A stretch of 64,000 nt of DNA from Inia geoffrensis (Eukaryota > Chordata > Mammalia > Artiodactyla > Iniidae), in NCBI GenBank assembly GCA_036417435.1, contig CM070904.1:14986835-15050834 (forward strand). Direction: 5' to 3'. The stretch's first letter is position 1. The number at the start of each line of letters is the position of its first letter. Positions 21,926 to 34,229 of the stretch are shown here, piece after piece. Under the pieces are notes generated by a model. The model did no database searches and had not been told where the DNA came from. It saw only the letters and a list, made by a program, of their open reading frames with translations. Position numbers and translations under genes: made by a program.

Positions 21926-22139
21926 TTCTAGAGTCACCGTCCTCCACTTGTGAAGTCTTACCTGGCCTTTTGCAAAATTGAGTGATGATTTGACCCCTTC
22001 AAAAAATGCAGAGATCAGATCAGCCCTGGGCAGGGCTAGAAGTGGGGATTGACTAGAATGGGCATAAGGGCAACTTTTGGGTTAATGAAAATGGTTTATA
22101 AATTGGTTATGGTGCTGGGAACACTTCAGGTAGATAAGA

Positions 22140-22450
22140 TATAAGCTGAAGTTGTTGGGTGGAACTTCTGAGGCAATCTTCTTAAAAAGAGAGCAGATCC
22201 AGCTAGCACGTGTCCCTCTGACTCTTACCTTTCTTATGCCTGGATCTTGGAAGCAATGGTGAAGGTAGAGCAGCCATCTTATCACTATGAGGCAACAAGC
22301 AGATGGGAAGGATGACAGAGAAGAAAACAGAAGGAGTCTGGGGTCCCGATGAAAACTTTAGCATTCCTGGATGGCCTACCTCCAGGTACGTCATTTGCAC
22401 TTAAGTTGTTTAAGCCACTGCTTTTCAGATTCCAGTCACTGACTGCCAGA
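22140..22450 (+). mobile_element. Ancient interspersed repeat related to 20350-20770
   Basis: 'gcagccatcttatcactatgaggcaacaagc', 'aaggagtctggggtcccgatg' and 'gttgtttaagccactgct' resemble the same old family as at 20350-20770. Not named with confidence. Confidence 0.5.
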
Positions 22451-23999
22451 TGCAGTTTCTAACTGACATATTTTTGAAGCTGTGTGTCCACATTGATAAA
22501 ATCTAGAGGATCAATGAGTAACACGTTCAATCAGTGTAGGTCAACCAACTTATTTGGGATTTTGACTCAAATCAGTCAAAATCGTTTGCTTGCCTTACTC
22601 CTTTCATAATTGGCAGAATTTTACTTTCCAAACATCCAGGTATTTGCTTTTAGTTTTCCTTTTCCTCTACTGTTATAGATGCATCTTTCTTGCTCACAGG
22701 TTTGCTGCTTAGATGGAAATCAGGCCCTCCCCATTTCCACAAGGTGGAACAGGTTCTAATATAATCAGTTTAGGTCAGCCCTGGAGAGTTCCTTTGTTCT
22801 TTGTTTTTATATAAAAATCTGTCAGCCAGAACCAAAATAAATCAATAGTGGTTAAACATGGAGGTTCCTCTTTTCAAATTTCTTTGGACCCCCTCAAGAA
22901 ATCTGAAAACAAGAATTAAAGAGATTCCATTAGGAGTCTTCATGGAGGCTGAGAGGGGGATTAGGGCTGCCTTAGGGGTAGGTGCATAGAAAAGCATGTG
23001 TTTTTCATTAAACTTGGCCCTGCCTGCCTCACCAAGTTCACCTCAGAGGACCTGGCTCAGTCCCAGGCATGGCAGGAGGGAGGTCTCAGGTTCTGCCAGG
23101 TGGTGAAGCCCACTTCCCTTCCTGGCCAAAAGATCCACAACTTACACACACTTGAGATGGAATCTATTCCACAGGAGGATGTTTCCAAATTTTTTCCTCC
23201 ATTAGCAAAGAGTTCAAGTGCTTTAAACTTTACCTAATGATTCTCTAAGCAAATCCTCCTCATCTCTCCTCCCTGAGGCCACTGCAGTCCATTTTTCCTG
23301 CCAGCACTGAGCCTGGACTCCATGCCAGTCACCTCACTGCAGTTGGGAGCACCAAGAGGAAGAATCTGTGTCCTATTGTACAGGCTCCTGGGCTATCAGA
23401 GTCTCCTGGGTGGGTGGAGTGCTCCCATAGGCCAATCCCAGACCCGTGCAGGCAACTGCTTGGGAATCATGTGGGCAAAGCTTTGTTGGGGAGATATTGC
23501 TGCTGTCAGCCTGGGGGAAAAGGGAGGTTGGGAGCCTGTGTTTTGACTCCATTCTGCAGGTGGGTCTGATGCAGAGCCAGATTCTTAGGGGCCACAAAAT
23601 CCTCTGGTCTGGCCAGACGGCTTTGTTGCCTGTTCCCTGAAGTGTTACTTTCGTTCACCTTTGCCAGGCCCGCCTCTTGCTCCATTCTTATTTAAATCCT
23701 ACTATCATTTCTGTCGCTAGAGCCAGACTCAGTTCTAACAATCTTCATGAAGCCATTGGTGACAACTCTGGTTCAATGATTCCTCTTTCTCTGAGCTCTT
23801 TGATGTTGGGCCCTCCCTCCATTTGGGGTGAATCCAGAGAGCCATGGTGATTTCTCTTGTCATGAATATGGATTGTCTCATTTATCAAAGTGGGAAAGCC
23901 CTTATGGGTTGTGCATATGATTTCTGGTCTTCTAGTGCCTCAGACCATGCGTGACTGAGGCACTGGGTTGGGACAGTCACTGCAGATGTCTAAACTATG
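22451..23999. other. No gene seen; unique sequence
   Basis: Moderate GC content around 23.0-23.6 kb. Open frames of 60-80 codons on both strands show no known domain. No repeat recognised. Confidence 0.55.
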
Positions 24000-24175
24000 A
24001 AGTTTGGCATCATACAGCCATGGGTTCAGCTCTAGGCTGAGCAATAGCTAAGATCTATGACTTTAGTCAGATTCCTAAATCCCCTGGGTCTCAGGTGGCT
24101 CTGCTGCAGAGTAAAGGGCTTAGCAGAGAACCAGCCTCCCAACAATTGTTGACTAAATCGTCATTATTAGTTATG
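24000..24175 (+). mobile_element. MIR fragment, sense
   Basis: 'gccatgggttcagctctagg', 'gactttagtcagattcctaaatc' and 'ctgggtctcaggtgg' follow the MIR order. Diverged. Confidence 0.55.
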
Positions 24176-24647
24176 ATATATTTGGTTCTTGTTTGTCTTT
24201 CCATTCTTTTCATCTCCTTCACTCTGAAAAAAATTCCGATTGTTGGTATGAAAAGAATTTGGAGATACTAATATGAAGGTGATGTAAATATAACCTACAA
24301 AGGCAGGTATGTTGCAGCTGTCACAGACTAGACACCATGCAACCCCATTACATTTGAAAATGAGACACAGTCACACCATGGAGGTGCATTTAGCATATAA
24401 GCTTAGTGCTTAAGAAGCTGTTGTTTCTCTTTAGGGGAATACAGCTGGACTATTCTGATACTAGGTCAGCAATGTTGGTCTCTTTATAGCTTCTTTAGAA
24501 AGACAACCACATGCATGGTAAGTTGAGCTCAATAACAGGTTACCCCTCCTTAATTATGAATGTATCATGCACATAGAAATATATACCTAAAATTAGCTAA
24601 ACAGAGAGAGTAAAACATAATGAAAGAAAGAGCTCTTACAGATCTTT
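24176..24647. other. No gene seen
   Basis: AT-rich unique sequence with nothing to call. Confidence 0.55.
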
Positions 24648-24803
24648 GTTGCTCAAAGTGTGATCTGCAGGCCAGCAAAATTGGCATCAGCTGGGAACTT
24701 GTCAGCGATGCAGCATCTCGGGCCCTACCTTAACTCTGCTGACTTAGAATCTGCATCATAACAAAATCTTCAGGTGATTTGTATGCATGTTGAGTTTTGA
24801 AAA
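24648..24803 (+). mobile_element. MER20-like hAT DNA transposon remnant
   Basis: 'gctcaaagtgtgatctgcagg', 'catcagctgggaacttgtcag', 'ctgacttagaatctgc' and 'cttcaggtgatttgtatgc' match the short non-autonomous MER20-type element along its length. It encodes no protein. Confidence 0.75.
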
Positions 24804-24966
24804 GAGGCTGCTATAGAGAACCTTTAAAAAAGAACAATAAGAGGTCTAAGACACTATTTGGTCTTTCCCATGAGCCTGAACTAATGTCATGCCCTGTTGG
24901 TAGCACTTCCCTCCACACTCAAGAAGGGGCTCCTTTATTTCTTCATTTATGCTTCATGGGAATCTT

Positions 24967-25180
24967 TTTTTTTTTTTTTTTTTTTTGGTGGTACGTGGGC
25001 CTCTCACTATTGTGGCCTCTGCCGTTGTGGAGCACAGGCTCTGGAAGCGCAGGCTCAGCGGCCATGGCTCACGGGCCCAGCCGCCCTGTGGCACATGGGA
25101 TCTTTGTGGAACCGTGGCGTGAACCCGTGGCCCCTGCATCAGCAGGCGGACTCTCAACCACTGCGCCACCAGGGAAGCCC
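24967..25180 (-). mobile_element. CHR-type SINE, antisense
   Basis: Long T-run, 'ggtggtacgtgggcctctcac', ending 'gcgccaccagggaagccc'. Flanks catgggaatctt (24955-24966) and catggaaatctt (25181-25192) form a target-site duplication with one mismatch. The 122-144-codon frames across it are not genes. Confidence 0.95.
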
Positions 25181-25193
25181 CATGGAAATCTTT

Positions 25194-26574
25194 AATAGAA
25201 GTGGAATCAGTCATTGTTCCCATATTCCTGCTCTTCAGTATTGCTGGCCACCACACTTGCTTTAGGTAATAGATTCTAGAGGGATGAAATTGTGACCATG
25301 TTAGACCCATTAACATTTCTATCTCCCAGTGGTGGTAAAAGTAGATAGGCTTGCAATTCATTTCTTCATCAATGAATTTACTGAGCATCCAGGCACTGGG
25401 TTAGGCCCTGAAGAGGAAAAGGAGAACAGAAGAGGGTTCATGCTACACTTGATGAGGAAGTCATTATAGTCCAACACGTGGGCCACATGACATGGGGTAA
25501 AGAAGTGACTTTGAACTCCACAGTGAACTTGCTGACAGAGGCCATCTCCCCTTTTCCTGCTTTGTAGAAAGGAAGGCCTGAGGAGGCGGCAGTTGGAATA
25601 AAAAGACATCCGTGAAAGACCTCTGTGAATCTGACTCACAAGATCCCTCTCCTCCGTGGACAGTTTTTCTTCTCAGAGGGACACAATTGCTTCCTACATC
25701 TTTATTAACCCTTAATTCCTGGGGTCAAAAATGTCTTTAAATGTATTTCCTCCTGAACTGAGATTAATAGCTTGCCTTGAGTTTATTTTTCCCACCATTT
25801 CTCTACTTGGGTTTTTAAAAATATTTCACAGCATCTCTATTACAATTAGCACAGAAAACAAAGAAATAAACCTTATTGGTGATTTCTGCCAATATCTGGC
25901 AATGTCATGGAAGAGATGTTTTGATTAGGCAATTTTCATTACTAAAAACACTATAGCACAATAAATTAATTCAATGTTGTGCACTTATCTATTAGAAACA
26001 TTACTATAGGAGTATAAAAATGTTAATTATTCATTATCATCACTCTGATTATTTGTTGTGGCTGATAATTACATTGAATATATTTTATATCAGTAATAAC
26101 CTTCTGTCTACATTTACAACATGCTGTATCTTGGGGGCTTGTCAAGTTTTTTCCCCAAGGCTTTCCTTTATTAAGACACAGACCTCAGGAGTACATAACC
26201 TTTATGTTGAAGACTGATTTTCTTCTTTCATATAAAGAACAAATATTATAGATTAATTAATCCAGGATGATTATTATTTAATCACTCTTCCTCTGGCTTC
26301 ACAAGGGATTTGGCTTTTATTCAGTTGCTCATTCATATTGTTATGAAGAATAAATGCAGTCATAAAATATTTGTGTGCTATGAATTCACAGAACAACTAA
26401 CTGAGAACCTGGAGGGGGATGCCTGCCAGCCAGGCACCCACTTGAGTCCCACACCATGTGGCCTCATCTTCAAACACAAGCAAATGACCTGAGGTGAAGA
26501 GACTGAATCAGTGCAGGAGAGCTTAGCCTCTGACCTGACTAGACTGGGGGTAGTTCAACCATAGACCTAATATT
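25194..26574. other. No gene seen; AT-rich, repeat-poor from 25.7 to 26.3 kb
   Basis: 25365-25450 weakly resembles antisense L2 ('gaatttactgagcatccaggcactggg'). The 25690-26340 part has no repeat that I recognise and contains a 12-bp palindrome of homeodomain-like half sites at 26251-26262. Confidence 0.5.
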
Positions 26575-26840
26575 TCAGTCCCACAAAATTTACTGAGCAC
26601 GCACTATGCACTGTCACTGTGTTAGATTTGAGAATAAACTACCCACTCATTGCTTGACCTTGAAACCATTATTTACTGTTTTGTGCCTTGGTCTCCTCAT
26701 CTGTAAAATGGGATAATAATAGAACCCACTTCATTGCATAGTGAGGATTAAGTGGGTTAACAATAACTGTTGAAATGCCTTGAATGGTGCCTGGCACTGG
26801 CAAGCACTCAAAAACTCTAAGCTATTATTATTATTCAGAT
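26575..26840 (+). mobile_element. MIR, sense, preceded by an L2 3' scrap
   Basis: 26655-26836 reads 'ttggtctcctcatctgtaaaatgggataataatag', 'gtgaggattaagtgggttaac' and 'ggtgcctggcactggcaagc', a clear MIR. 26580-26640 ('tttactgagcacgcactatgc') resembles antisense L2 or MIR. Confidence 0.85.
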
Positions 26841-26929
26841 GTTGTTTCTCTTGTCTAGATGGAGGGAGATGCATGAGAAGTAAGAAACACACATGACTAA
26901 TTATGCAGATGCAGTGATCAAAGTCTACT

Positions 26930-27250
26930 GAGAGGCACAGAAGTGGGATGTGGTCAGTCAGCCTGGGGTGTGGTGGGTGAGGAAAGACTTCCAAAAGGAG
27001 GAGATCTTTGGAGCTGACTCCAAAATGAAGATTCTGCTATGTTGAGTAGATCCACTGAGGGGTGGGTATGGGGGGAAGGGAGGGAGGGTTGTCCATGACG
27101 CCTGAGAAGCTTGTGGGGAGTGAGGGAGATGGTTAGGTCAGCAAGGACCAAGTTCCATGAAGACAAACATGGGGGGCTGGCAGCTTGGACTTCACCCTGG
27201 AGGCATCGATGAGCCATGAAAGGGTCTTCAGCAGGGGAGTCACAAATAGG
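26930..27250 (-). mobile_element. L2 LINE fragment, antisense
   Basis: 'ggtcagcaaggaccaagttccatg', 'gcagcttggacttcaccctggagg' and 'atgagccatgaaagggtcttcagcaggggagtcac' are antisense L2. It contains a G-rich run at 27064-27088. Confidence 0.7.
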
Positions 27251-27544
27251 TTAGCATCTCCACAGCTTGGAGTGTAGAAGAGATGGTGGCTGAGAGTCTG
27301 GAGAGTGACTCAATGGCAGCATCCAGGAAGGAGCTGTGAGGTCTGAGCTGAAGCAGAGAAATGTGGGTTCATGTGCAGAAGTTGTACAGAGGCACAACTA
27401 ACTCCACAACTGGTCCAAGGAGGCACTCTGAGAGGAAGCGAAGCTTTTGAGTTCGGCTTCACATAACAGCTATATTATTGGTGGGATAAAATTGGAGGAC
27501 GAGAAGGAAGGTGGATTAAGAATTGTAGGTGAAAGTGCAAGGCG
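27251..27544. other. Possible continuation of antisense L2; no gene
   Basis: 'gatggtggctgagagtctgg' and 'ggagctgtgaggtctgagctg' could be decayed L2. No coding exon seen. Confidence 0.4.
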
Positions 27545-27745
27545 AAGTAACAACATGTGACATGTATCATGCGCTTACTGCATACCAGCTACTACACAAA
27601 ATGCCTCACCTCTGTTACTTCTTTAAATCCTGCCAGAAGCTCAGTGAGGAAAACGCCCTTAGGATGTCCATTTTACAGATGAGGAAATGAAGGCTCTGAT
27701 TGTTACATATCAGGGCTACGGAGAAAGAAGTGGTAGCTTTGAAAT
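27545..27745 (-). mobile_element. MIR, antisense, nearly full length
   Basis: 'gcgcttactgcataccagctactac', 'tttaaatcctgccagaagctcagtgagg' and 'ccattttacagatgaggaaatg' in antisense MIR order. Confidence 0.85.
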
Positions 27746-28900
27746 CTGGAACATTTCCCCTTGATTTTCATGGTCAATGAAACGAGTGATATAATTCTTG
27801 TGACTTCATAGTGTTTTATTCCGTGTCTTCTATGGGAACCATCAGGGCCCTCAGACAGGGCTGCTGCCTCTGTGTGTGTGGTGAAGAGTTCATTGGAAAA
27901 CCTACCAAGCTTTTGAGCAACGATGGTTACGTGTCATATAAAGTTAACATTTTAATTCCCGTAGGAGATGGCTGCTCCTATGAGGTGAGCATTTATTCTC
28001 GCTAGACGAGGAGAAGCCTGAGCCTCAGGGGCCTGCTGCATCGTCTTCCAACGACAGGAGACACCCTGGGCAGTGGCTTCTCAGCCAGCAGGACCAGTGA
28101 TGCTGATGTGTGTGTCTGGGTGTGGGGGACTGAATGAGGTTTGATGTGGAGGTGGAAAGGGGGTGGGGCTCCCTGAATCATGATGAACAAGATCTCTGAG
28201 CAGATCTGGGCACAAGTGCTCCAGAAAACACTCGGGACATCCAGGCTCAAGGCACTGAGGTGATGTATAGAAGAAAGCAATTTTCAAGTTCCTTCTCTCT
28301 CTGAGTCCATTTCCTTGTATGTTCAGCGTGTAGCTCTTCTGTGACGGGGACTGGAGGTAACGTTGGTTAACCAGTATGGGACTCCACGACTGTTCGTTTT
28401 TGTCCTGGGGAGGGGCTCCAGGCAACCAAGACATCCAAGATCTGCAGTGCACAGCAGTGCACCCACCAGTAGTAGAGGGGGCTGTGACTCTGGGCTCACA
28501 AGTAGGTTGGCTTCCAACAGAAATTCGAATTGGGGCTTGGAGGACTTTTTTGAAAGGCAGACTGAAAGAGATTAATTAGCTTAAAAGAGTGCCCTTTACA
28601 AACAGTTTTCAACCCTGTCTGCTTAGTCTGCTTAGAATTGCTCAGGGAGATTCTATACATGCTAATGTGCTGGCTGTCTCCCCAAAGATTCTGATCCGTT
28701 TGATCTTGGGTGAGCCCAGGCATTGGTCTATTTTAAAATCTCCCCAGGATAATAATGTGTCACCAGAACTGAAACCACCAATTTAGGCAGAGACTGAAGG
28801 CCAGCTGTTTGGACCCCACCAGGCACGAGCCAGAGCTCCAGGGGCACTTTCGCCAAGGGCAGGCACGTTAACAGGCAGCTTTGTGGGAACAGCAACAAAA
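27746..28900. other. No gene seen; unique sequence
   Basis: Several overlapping open frames of 60-120 codons on both strands at 28.0-28.6 kb, none with a domain I recognise. The density reflects fewer stop codons in a GC-richer stretch. Confidence 0.5.
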
Positions 28901-28910
28901 CTTACGAAGA

Positions 28911-29125
28911 GGGCTTCCCTGGTGGTGCAGTGGTTGCGAGTCCGCCTGCCGATGCAGGGGACACGGGTTCGTGCCCCGGTCCGGGTGGGTCCCACATGCC
29001 GCGGAGTGGCTCGGCCCGTGAGCCATGGCCGCTGAGCCTGCGCGTCCGGAGCCCGTGCTCCGCAACAGGAGAGGCCACAGCAGTGAGAGGCCTGCATACC
29101 GCAAAAGCAAACAAACAAAAAAAAC
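28911..29125 (+). mobile_element. CHR-type SINE, sense, CpG-rich
   Basis: Starts 'gggcttccctggtggtgcagtgg', has the B box in 'gggttcgtgcccc', and ends in a CAAA-rich tail. Exact 9-bp target-site duplication cttacgaag at 28901-28909 and 29126-29134. Many CpGs remain, suggesting a relatively young copy. Confidence 0.96.
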
Positions 29126-29134
29126 CTTACGAAG

Positions 29135-29932
29135 CCAGGGAAGTGCCTCCAGGCAGGCTCCTGCAGAGGCTGGGCCAGTCCTTGTCCACCTCCACTGGGA
29201 ACAGTGCAGTGTGGACCATGTCTTTTGGGTCAGCCACAAAGCACAGAAACTGCATTCAAGATTTCCATTCATTGTCCAGCCCTGGGACAGGGGAATGCAT
29301 GAGAAAACCTATGACTGCCCCTCCAGCCCAGCTTTTTAGTAGGAGAAGGTGCTGCCCTTGAGCAGAAGACATGACTGCAGAGCTGAGGTCTTGAGCTGTG
29401 TTCATAATCCAAGCTCCCCAAAGTGCACGGCAGTTCTTAACTGGCTTAGCCTGGTCTGCATCTGTGTAGTCAATTCTCAATTTTGCAGGGGAGGATTTTC
29501 CTCTTTATGGTTTACATGTGGCTGACGTCTAATTCCAGCCTGTTTTTTCCACTATTCCACACCCTCCTGGGTCTTCCTCCCTATGGCCTACATGACATAC
29601 AGACTCCTACAACTGTTATCTAAGCAGACTAAGATGTCAAACTGGTTCACAGTGTTTCACTTGGCTCTCAACACACCACAGGCACTAAATAGATGTCTGT
29701 TGATTGATTGGTTGTGGCCACCAGATCATGACGAGTGGATCAAAGACTAAGAAAATTATTTTTTTTACGGCCTTCTTTCCTCTATTGTGTTGATGAGCAA
29801 GAATTGACTGTGATACTTTCTAGGTTGAATAATTGCGCTTTTTGCAAATGCCTTCCAGGTCCCAAAATAAAAGAACAGAAATTTTCTCCGTATTGCTAAG
29901 GTATTATCTTACTATAGCCTTTTGTAGGTTCC
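29135..29932. other. No gene seen; unique sequence
   Basis: No recognisable gene or repeat. 'tagatgtctgttgattgattgg' near 29691 weakly resembles an L2/MIR 3' end. Confidence 0.5.
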
Positions 29933-30280
29933 GTTGTATTTTATTTTATTTTATTTTTTAACATCTTTAACACCTTTATTGGAGTATAATTGCTTTACAT
30001 TGGTGTGTTGTTTCTGCTTTATAACAAAGTGAATCAGCTATATATAAACATATATCCTCATATCTTCTCCCCCTTGCATCTACCGCCCACCCTCCCTATC
30101 CCACAACCCTAGGTGGCCACAAAGCACCGAGCTGATCTCCCTGTGCTATGCAGCTGCTTCCCACTAGCTCTCTTATTTTACATTTGGTAGTGTATATGAG
30201 TCCATGCCATTCTCTCACGTCATCCCAGCTTACCCTTCCCACTCCCCCTGTCTTCAAGTACATTCTTTATGTCTACGTTT

Positions 30281-33200
30281 TTATTCCTGTCCTGACCCTA
30301 GGTTCTTCAGAACCACATATATTTTTTTGATTCCGTATATATGTGTTAGCATACAGTATTTATTTTTCTCTTTCTGATTTACTTCACTCTGTATGACAGA
30401 CACTAGGTCTATCCATCTCACTACAAATAACTCAATTTTTTTTCTTTATATGGCTAATATTCCATTGCATTTATGTGTCAAATCTTCTTAATCCATTCAT
30501 CTGTCGATAGACACTGGGGTGGCTTCCACGTCCTGGCTATTGTAAATAGTGCTGCGATGAACTTGTGATACATGATGCTTTTTGAATTACTGTTTTATCA
30601 GGGTATATGCTCAGTAGTGGGATTGCTGGGTCACATGGTAGCTCTATTTTTAGTTTTTAAGGAACTTATATACTGTTCTTCATAGTGGCTGTATCAATTT
30701 TCATTCCCACCAACAGTGCAAGAGGGTTCCCTTTTCTCCACACCCTCTCCAACATTTATTGCTTGTAGATTTTTTGATGATGCCCATTGTGACTGGTGTG
30801 AGGAGATACCTCAATGTGGGTTTGACTTGCATATCTCTAATGATTAGTGATGTTGAGCATCCTTTCATGTGTTTGTTGGCAATCTGTATATCTTCTTTGG
30901 AGAAATATCTCTTTAAGTCTTCTGCCCATTTTTGGATTGGGTTGTTTGCTTTTTTGATATGGAGCTGCATGAACTGCTTGTATATTTTGGAGATTAATCC
31001 TTTGTCTGTTGCTTCATTTGCAAATATTTTCTCCCATTCTGAGGGTTGTCTTTTCTTTCTGTTTATGGTTTCCTTTGCTGTGCAAAAGCTTTTAAGTTTA
31101 ATTGCGTCCTATTTGTTTATTTTTGTTTTTATTTTCATTACTGTAGGAGGTGGGTCTAAAAAGATCTTTCTGCAATTTATGTCAGAGAGTGTTCTGCCTA
31201 TGCTTTCCTCTAAGGGTTTTTATACTGTCTGGCCTTACATTTAGGTCTTTAATTCATTTTGAGTTTATTTTTGTGTATTGTGTTAGGAAGTGTTCTAATT
31301 TCATTCTTTTACATGTAGCTGTCCAGTTTTCCCAGCACCACTTATTGAAGAGGTTGTCTTTTCTCCATTGTATATTCATGCCTCCTTTATCAAAAATATG
31401 GTGACCATATGTGCATGGGTTTATCTCTGGGCTTTCCATCCTATTCCATTGATCTATATTTCTGTTTTTGTGCCAGTACCATACTGACTTGATTATTGTA
31501 GCTTTGTAGTATAGTCTGAAGTCAGGGAGCCTGATTCCCCCAGCTTCATTTTTCTTTCTCAAGATTGCTTTGGCTATCCAGGGTCTTTTGTGTTTCCATA
31601 CAAATTGTGAAATTTTTTGTTCTGTTTCTGTGAAAAGTGTCATTGGTAGTTTGATAGGGATTGCATTGAATTTGTAGATTGCTTTGTATAGTATTGTCAT
31701 TTTCACAATGTTAATTCTTCCAATGTAAGAACATGGTATATCTCTCCACCTGTTTGTATCATCTTTAATTTCTTCATCAGTGTGTTCTAGCTTTCTCCAT
31801 ACAGGTTTTTTCACCCCTTAGGTAGGTTTATCCCTAGGTATTTAATCCTTTTTGTTGCAGTGGTAAATGGGAGTGTTTCCTTAATTTCTTTTTCAGATGT
31901 TTCATCATTAGATTATAGGGATGCAAGAGATTTCTGTGCATTAATTTTGTACCCTGTTACTTTACAAATTAATTGATTAGTTCTAGTAGTTTTCTGGTAG
32001 CATCTTTAGGATTCTCTATGTGTCATATCATGTCATCTGCAAACAGTAACAGCTTAACTTCTTTTCTGATTTGGGTTCTTTTTATTTCTTTTCCTTCTCT
32101 GATTGCTGTGGCTAAAACTTCCAAAACTATGTCGAATAATAGTGGTGAGAGTGGACAACCTTGTCTTGTTCCTGATCTTAGAGGAAATGGTTTCAGTTTT
32201 TCACCATTGAGAATGATGTTGGCTGTGGGTTTGGCATATATGGCCTTTGTTATGGTGCGGTAAGTTCCCTCTATGACTACTTTCTCGAGGGTTTTTATCA
32301 TCAATGGTTGTTGAATTTTGTCAAAACCTTTTCCTGCATCTACTGAGATGATCATATGGTTTTTCTCCTTCAATTTGTTAATATGGTTTATCACATTGAT
32401 CAGTGTGCATATATTGAAGAATCCTTGCATCTTAAGATAAACCTCAATTGATCATGGTGTATAATCCTTTTAATGTGCTGCTGGATTCTGTTTGCTAGTA
32501 TTTTGTTGAGAAGTTTTCATCTATATTCATCAATGATATTGGCCTGTAGTTTTCTTTCTTTGTGACATCTTTGGTTTTGGGATCAGGGTGTTGGTGACCT
32601 CATAGAACGAGTTTGGGAGTGTTCCCCTCTCTGCTATATTTTGGAAGAGTTTAAGGATACGTGTTAGCACTTCTTTAATAAATGTTTGATAGAGTTTAAA
32701 GGTGAAGTCATCTGGTCCTGGTCTTTTGTTTGCTGGAAGATTTTTAATCACAGTCTCAGTTTCAGTGCTTGTGATTGGTCTGTTTATATTTTCTATTTCT
32801 TCCTGGTTCAGCCTCAGAAGTTTGTGATTTTCTAAGAATTTGTCCATTTCCTCTAGGTTGTCCCTTTGATTGGCATATAGTTGCTTGTAGTAATCTCTCA
32901 TGATCCTTTGTATTTCTGCAGTGTCAGTTGTTTCTGCTCCTTTTTCATTTCTAATTCTATTGATTTGAGTCTTTTCCCTTTTTTTTCTTGATGAGTCTGC
33001 TGAACAGTTTATCAATTTTGTTTATCTTCTCAAAGAGCCAGCTTTAGTTTTATTGATCTTTGCTATTGTTTGCTTCATTTCTTTTTCATTTATTTCTGAT
33101 CTGATCTTTATGTGTTGTTTCCTTCTGCTAACTTGGGTTTTTTTTTTTGGTTCTTCTTTCTCTAATTGCTTTAGGTGAAAGGTTAGGTTGTTTATTTGAG

Positions 33201-34130
33201 ATGTTTCTTGTTTCTTCAGGTAGGATTCTATTGCTACAAACTTCCCTCTTAGAACTGCTTTTGCTGCATCCCATAGGTTTTGGGTCAACGTGTTTTTTGT
33301 TTCTAGGTGTTTTTTGATTTCCTCTTTGATTCTTCAGTGATCTCTTGGTTATTTAGTAGTGTATTGTTTAGCCTCCATGTGTTTGTATTTTTTACAGAAT
33401 TTTTCCTGTAATTGATATCTGGTCTCATAGCATTGTGGTCAGAAAAGATGCTTGATATGATTTCAATTTTCTTAAACTTACTAAGGCTTGATTTGTGACC
33501 CAAGATATGATCTATCCTGGAGAATGTTCCATGAGCACTTGAGAAGAAACTGCATTCTGTTGTTTTTGGATAGAATATCCTATAAATATCAGTTAAGTCC
33601 ATCTTGTTTCCTATATCATTTAAAGCTTCTGTTTCCTTAGTCATTTTCATTTTTGATGATCTTTCCATTGGTAAAAGTGGAGTGTTAAAGTCCCCTACTA
33701 TAATTGTGTTTCTGTCAATTTCCCCTTTTATGGCTGTTACCACTTGCCTTGTGTATTTAGGTGTTCTTATGTTGGGTGAATAAATATCTACAATTGTTAA
33801 ATCTTCTTCTTGCATTGATACCTTGACTGTTATGTAGTATCCTTCTTTGTCTCTTGTAACAGTCTTTATTGAAAGTCTATTTTGTTTGATATGAGAATTG
33901 CTACTCCAGCTTTCTTTTGATTTCCATTTGCATGGAATATCTTTATCCCTCCCCTCACTTTCAGTCTGTATGTGTCCCTATGTCTGAAGTGGATCTCTTG
34001 CAGACAGCATATATATAGGTCTTGTTTTTGTATCCATTCAGCCGGTCTATGTCTTTTGGTTGGAGCATTTAATCCATTTACATTTAAGGTATTTATCGAT
34101 ATGTATCTTCCTATTACTATTTTCTTAACT
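30281..34130 (-). pseudogene. L1 ORF2 (endonuclease-reverse transcriptase) pseudogene
   Basis: ORF2p nicks target DNA and copies L1 RNA. Remnant open blocks in order along the minus strand: endonuclease (33303-33815, with GDFN, the FSRIDHILG patch and SDH), linker (32530-33288), reverse transcriptase (32023-32430, with [10 protein letters not shown] and FADDM), post-RT region (31254-31814) and Cys-rich C-terminal region (30701-30970, [17 protein letters not shown]). The RT frame stops directly after FADDMI at about 32023 because of a small indel. A span of about 3.8 kb fits a full ORF2. Start and end are estimates from homology. Not functional. Confidence 0.92.
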
Positions 34131-34229
34131 GTTTTGGGTTTGTTATTATAGGTCTTTTCCTTCTCTTGTGTTTCCTGCCTAGAGAAGTTCCTTTAGCATT
34201 TATTGTAAAGTTCGTTTGGTGGTTCTGAA

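Noticed and set aside
24797..25388. Open frames of 120-144 codons on both strands
   Set aside because: All cross the antisense SINE and its T-run; the same peptides recur at every SINE copy.
27811..28005. Cys-containing small open frame
   Set aside because: Only 64 codons, no zinc-binding spacing that fits a known motif, no splice signals.
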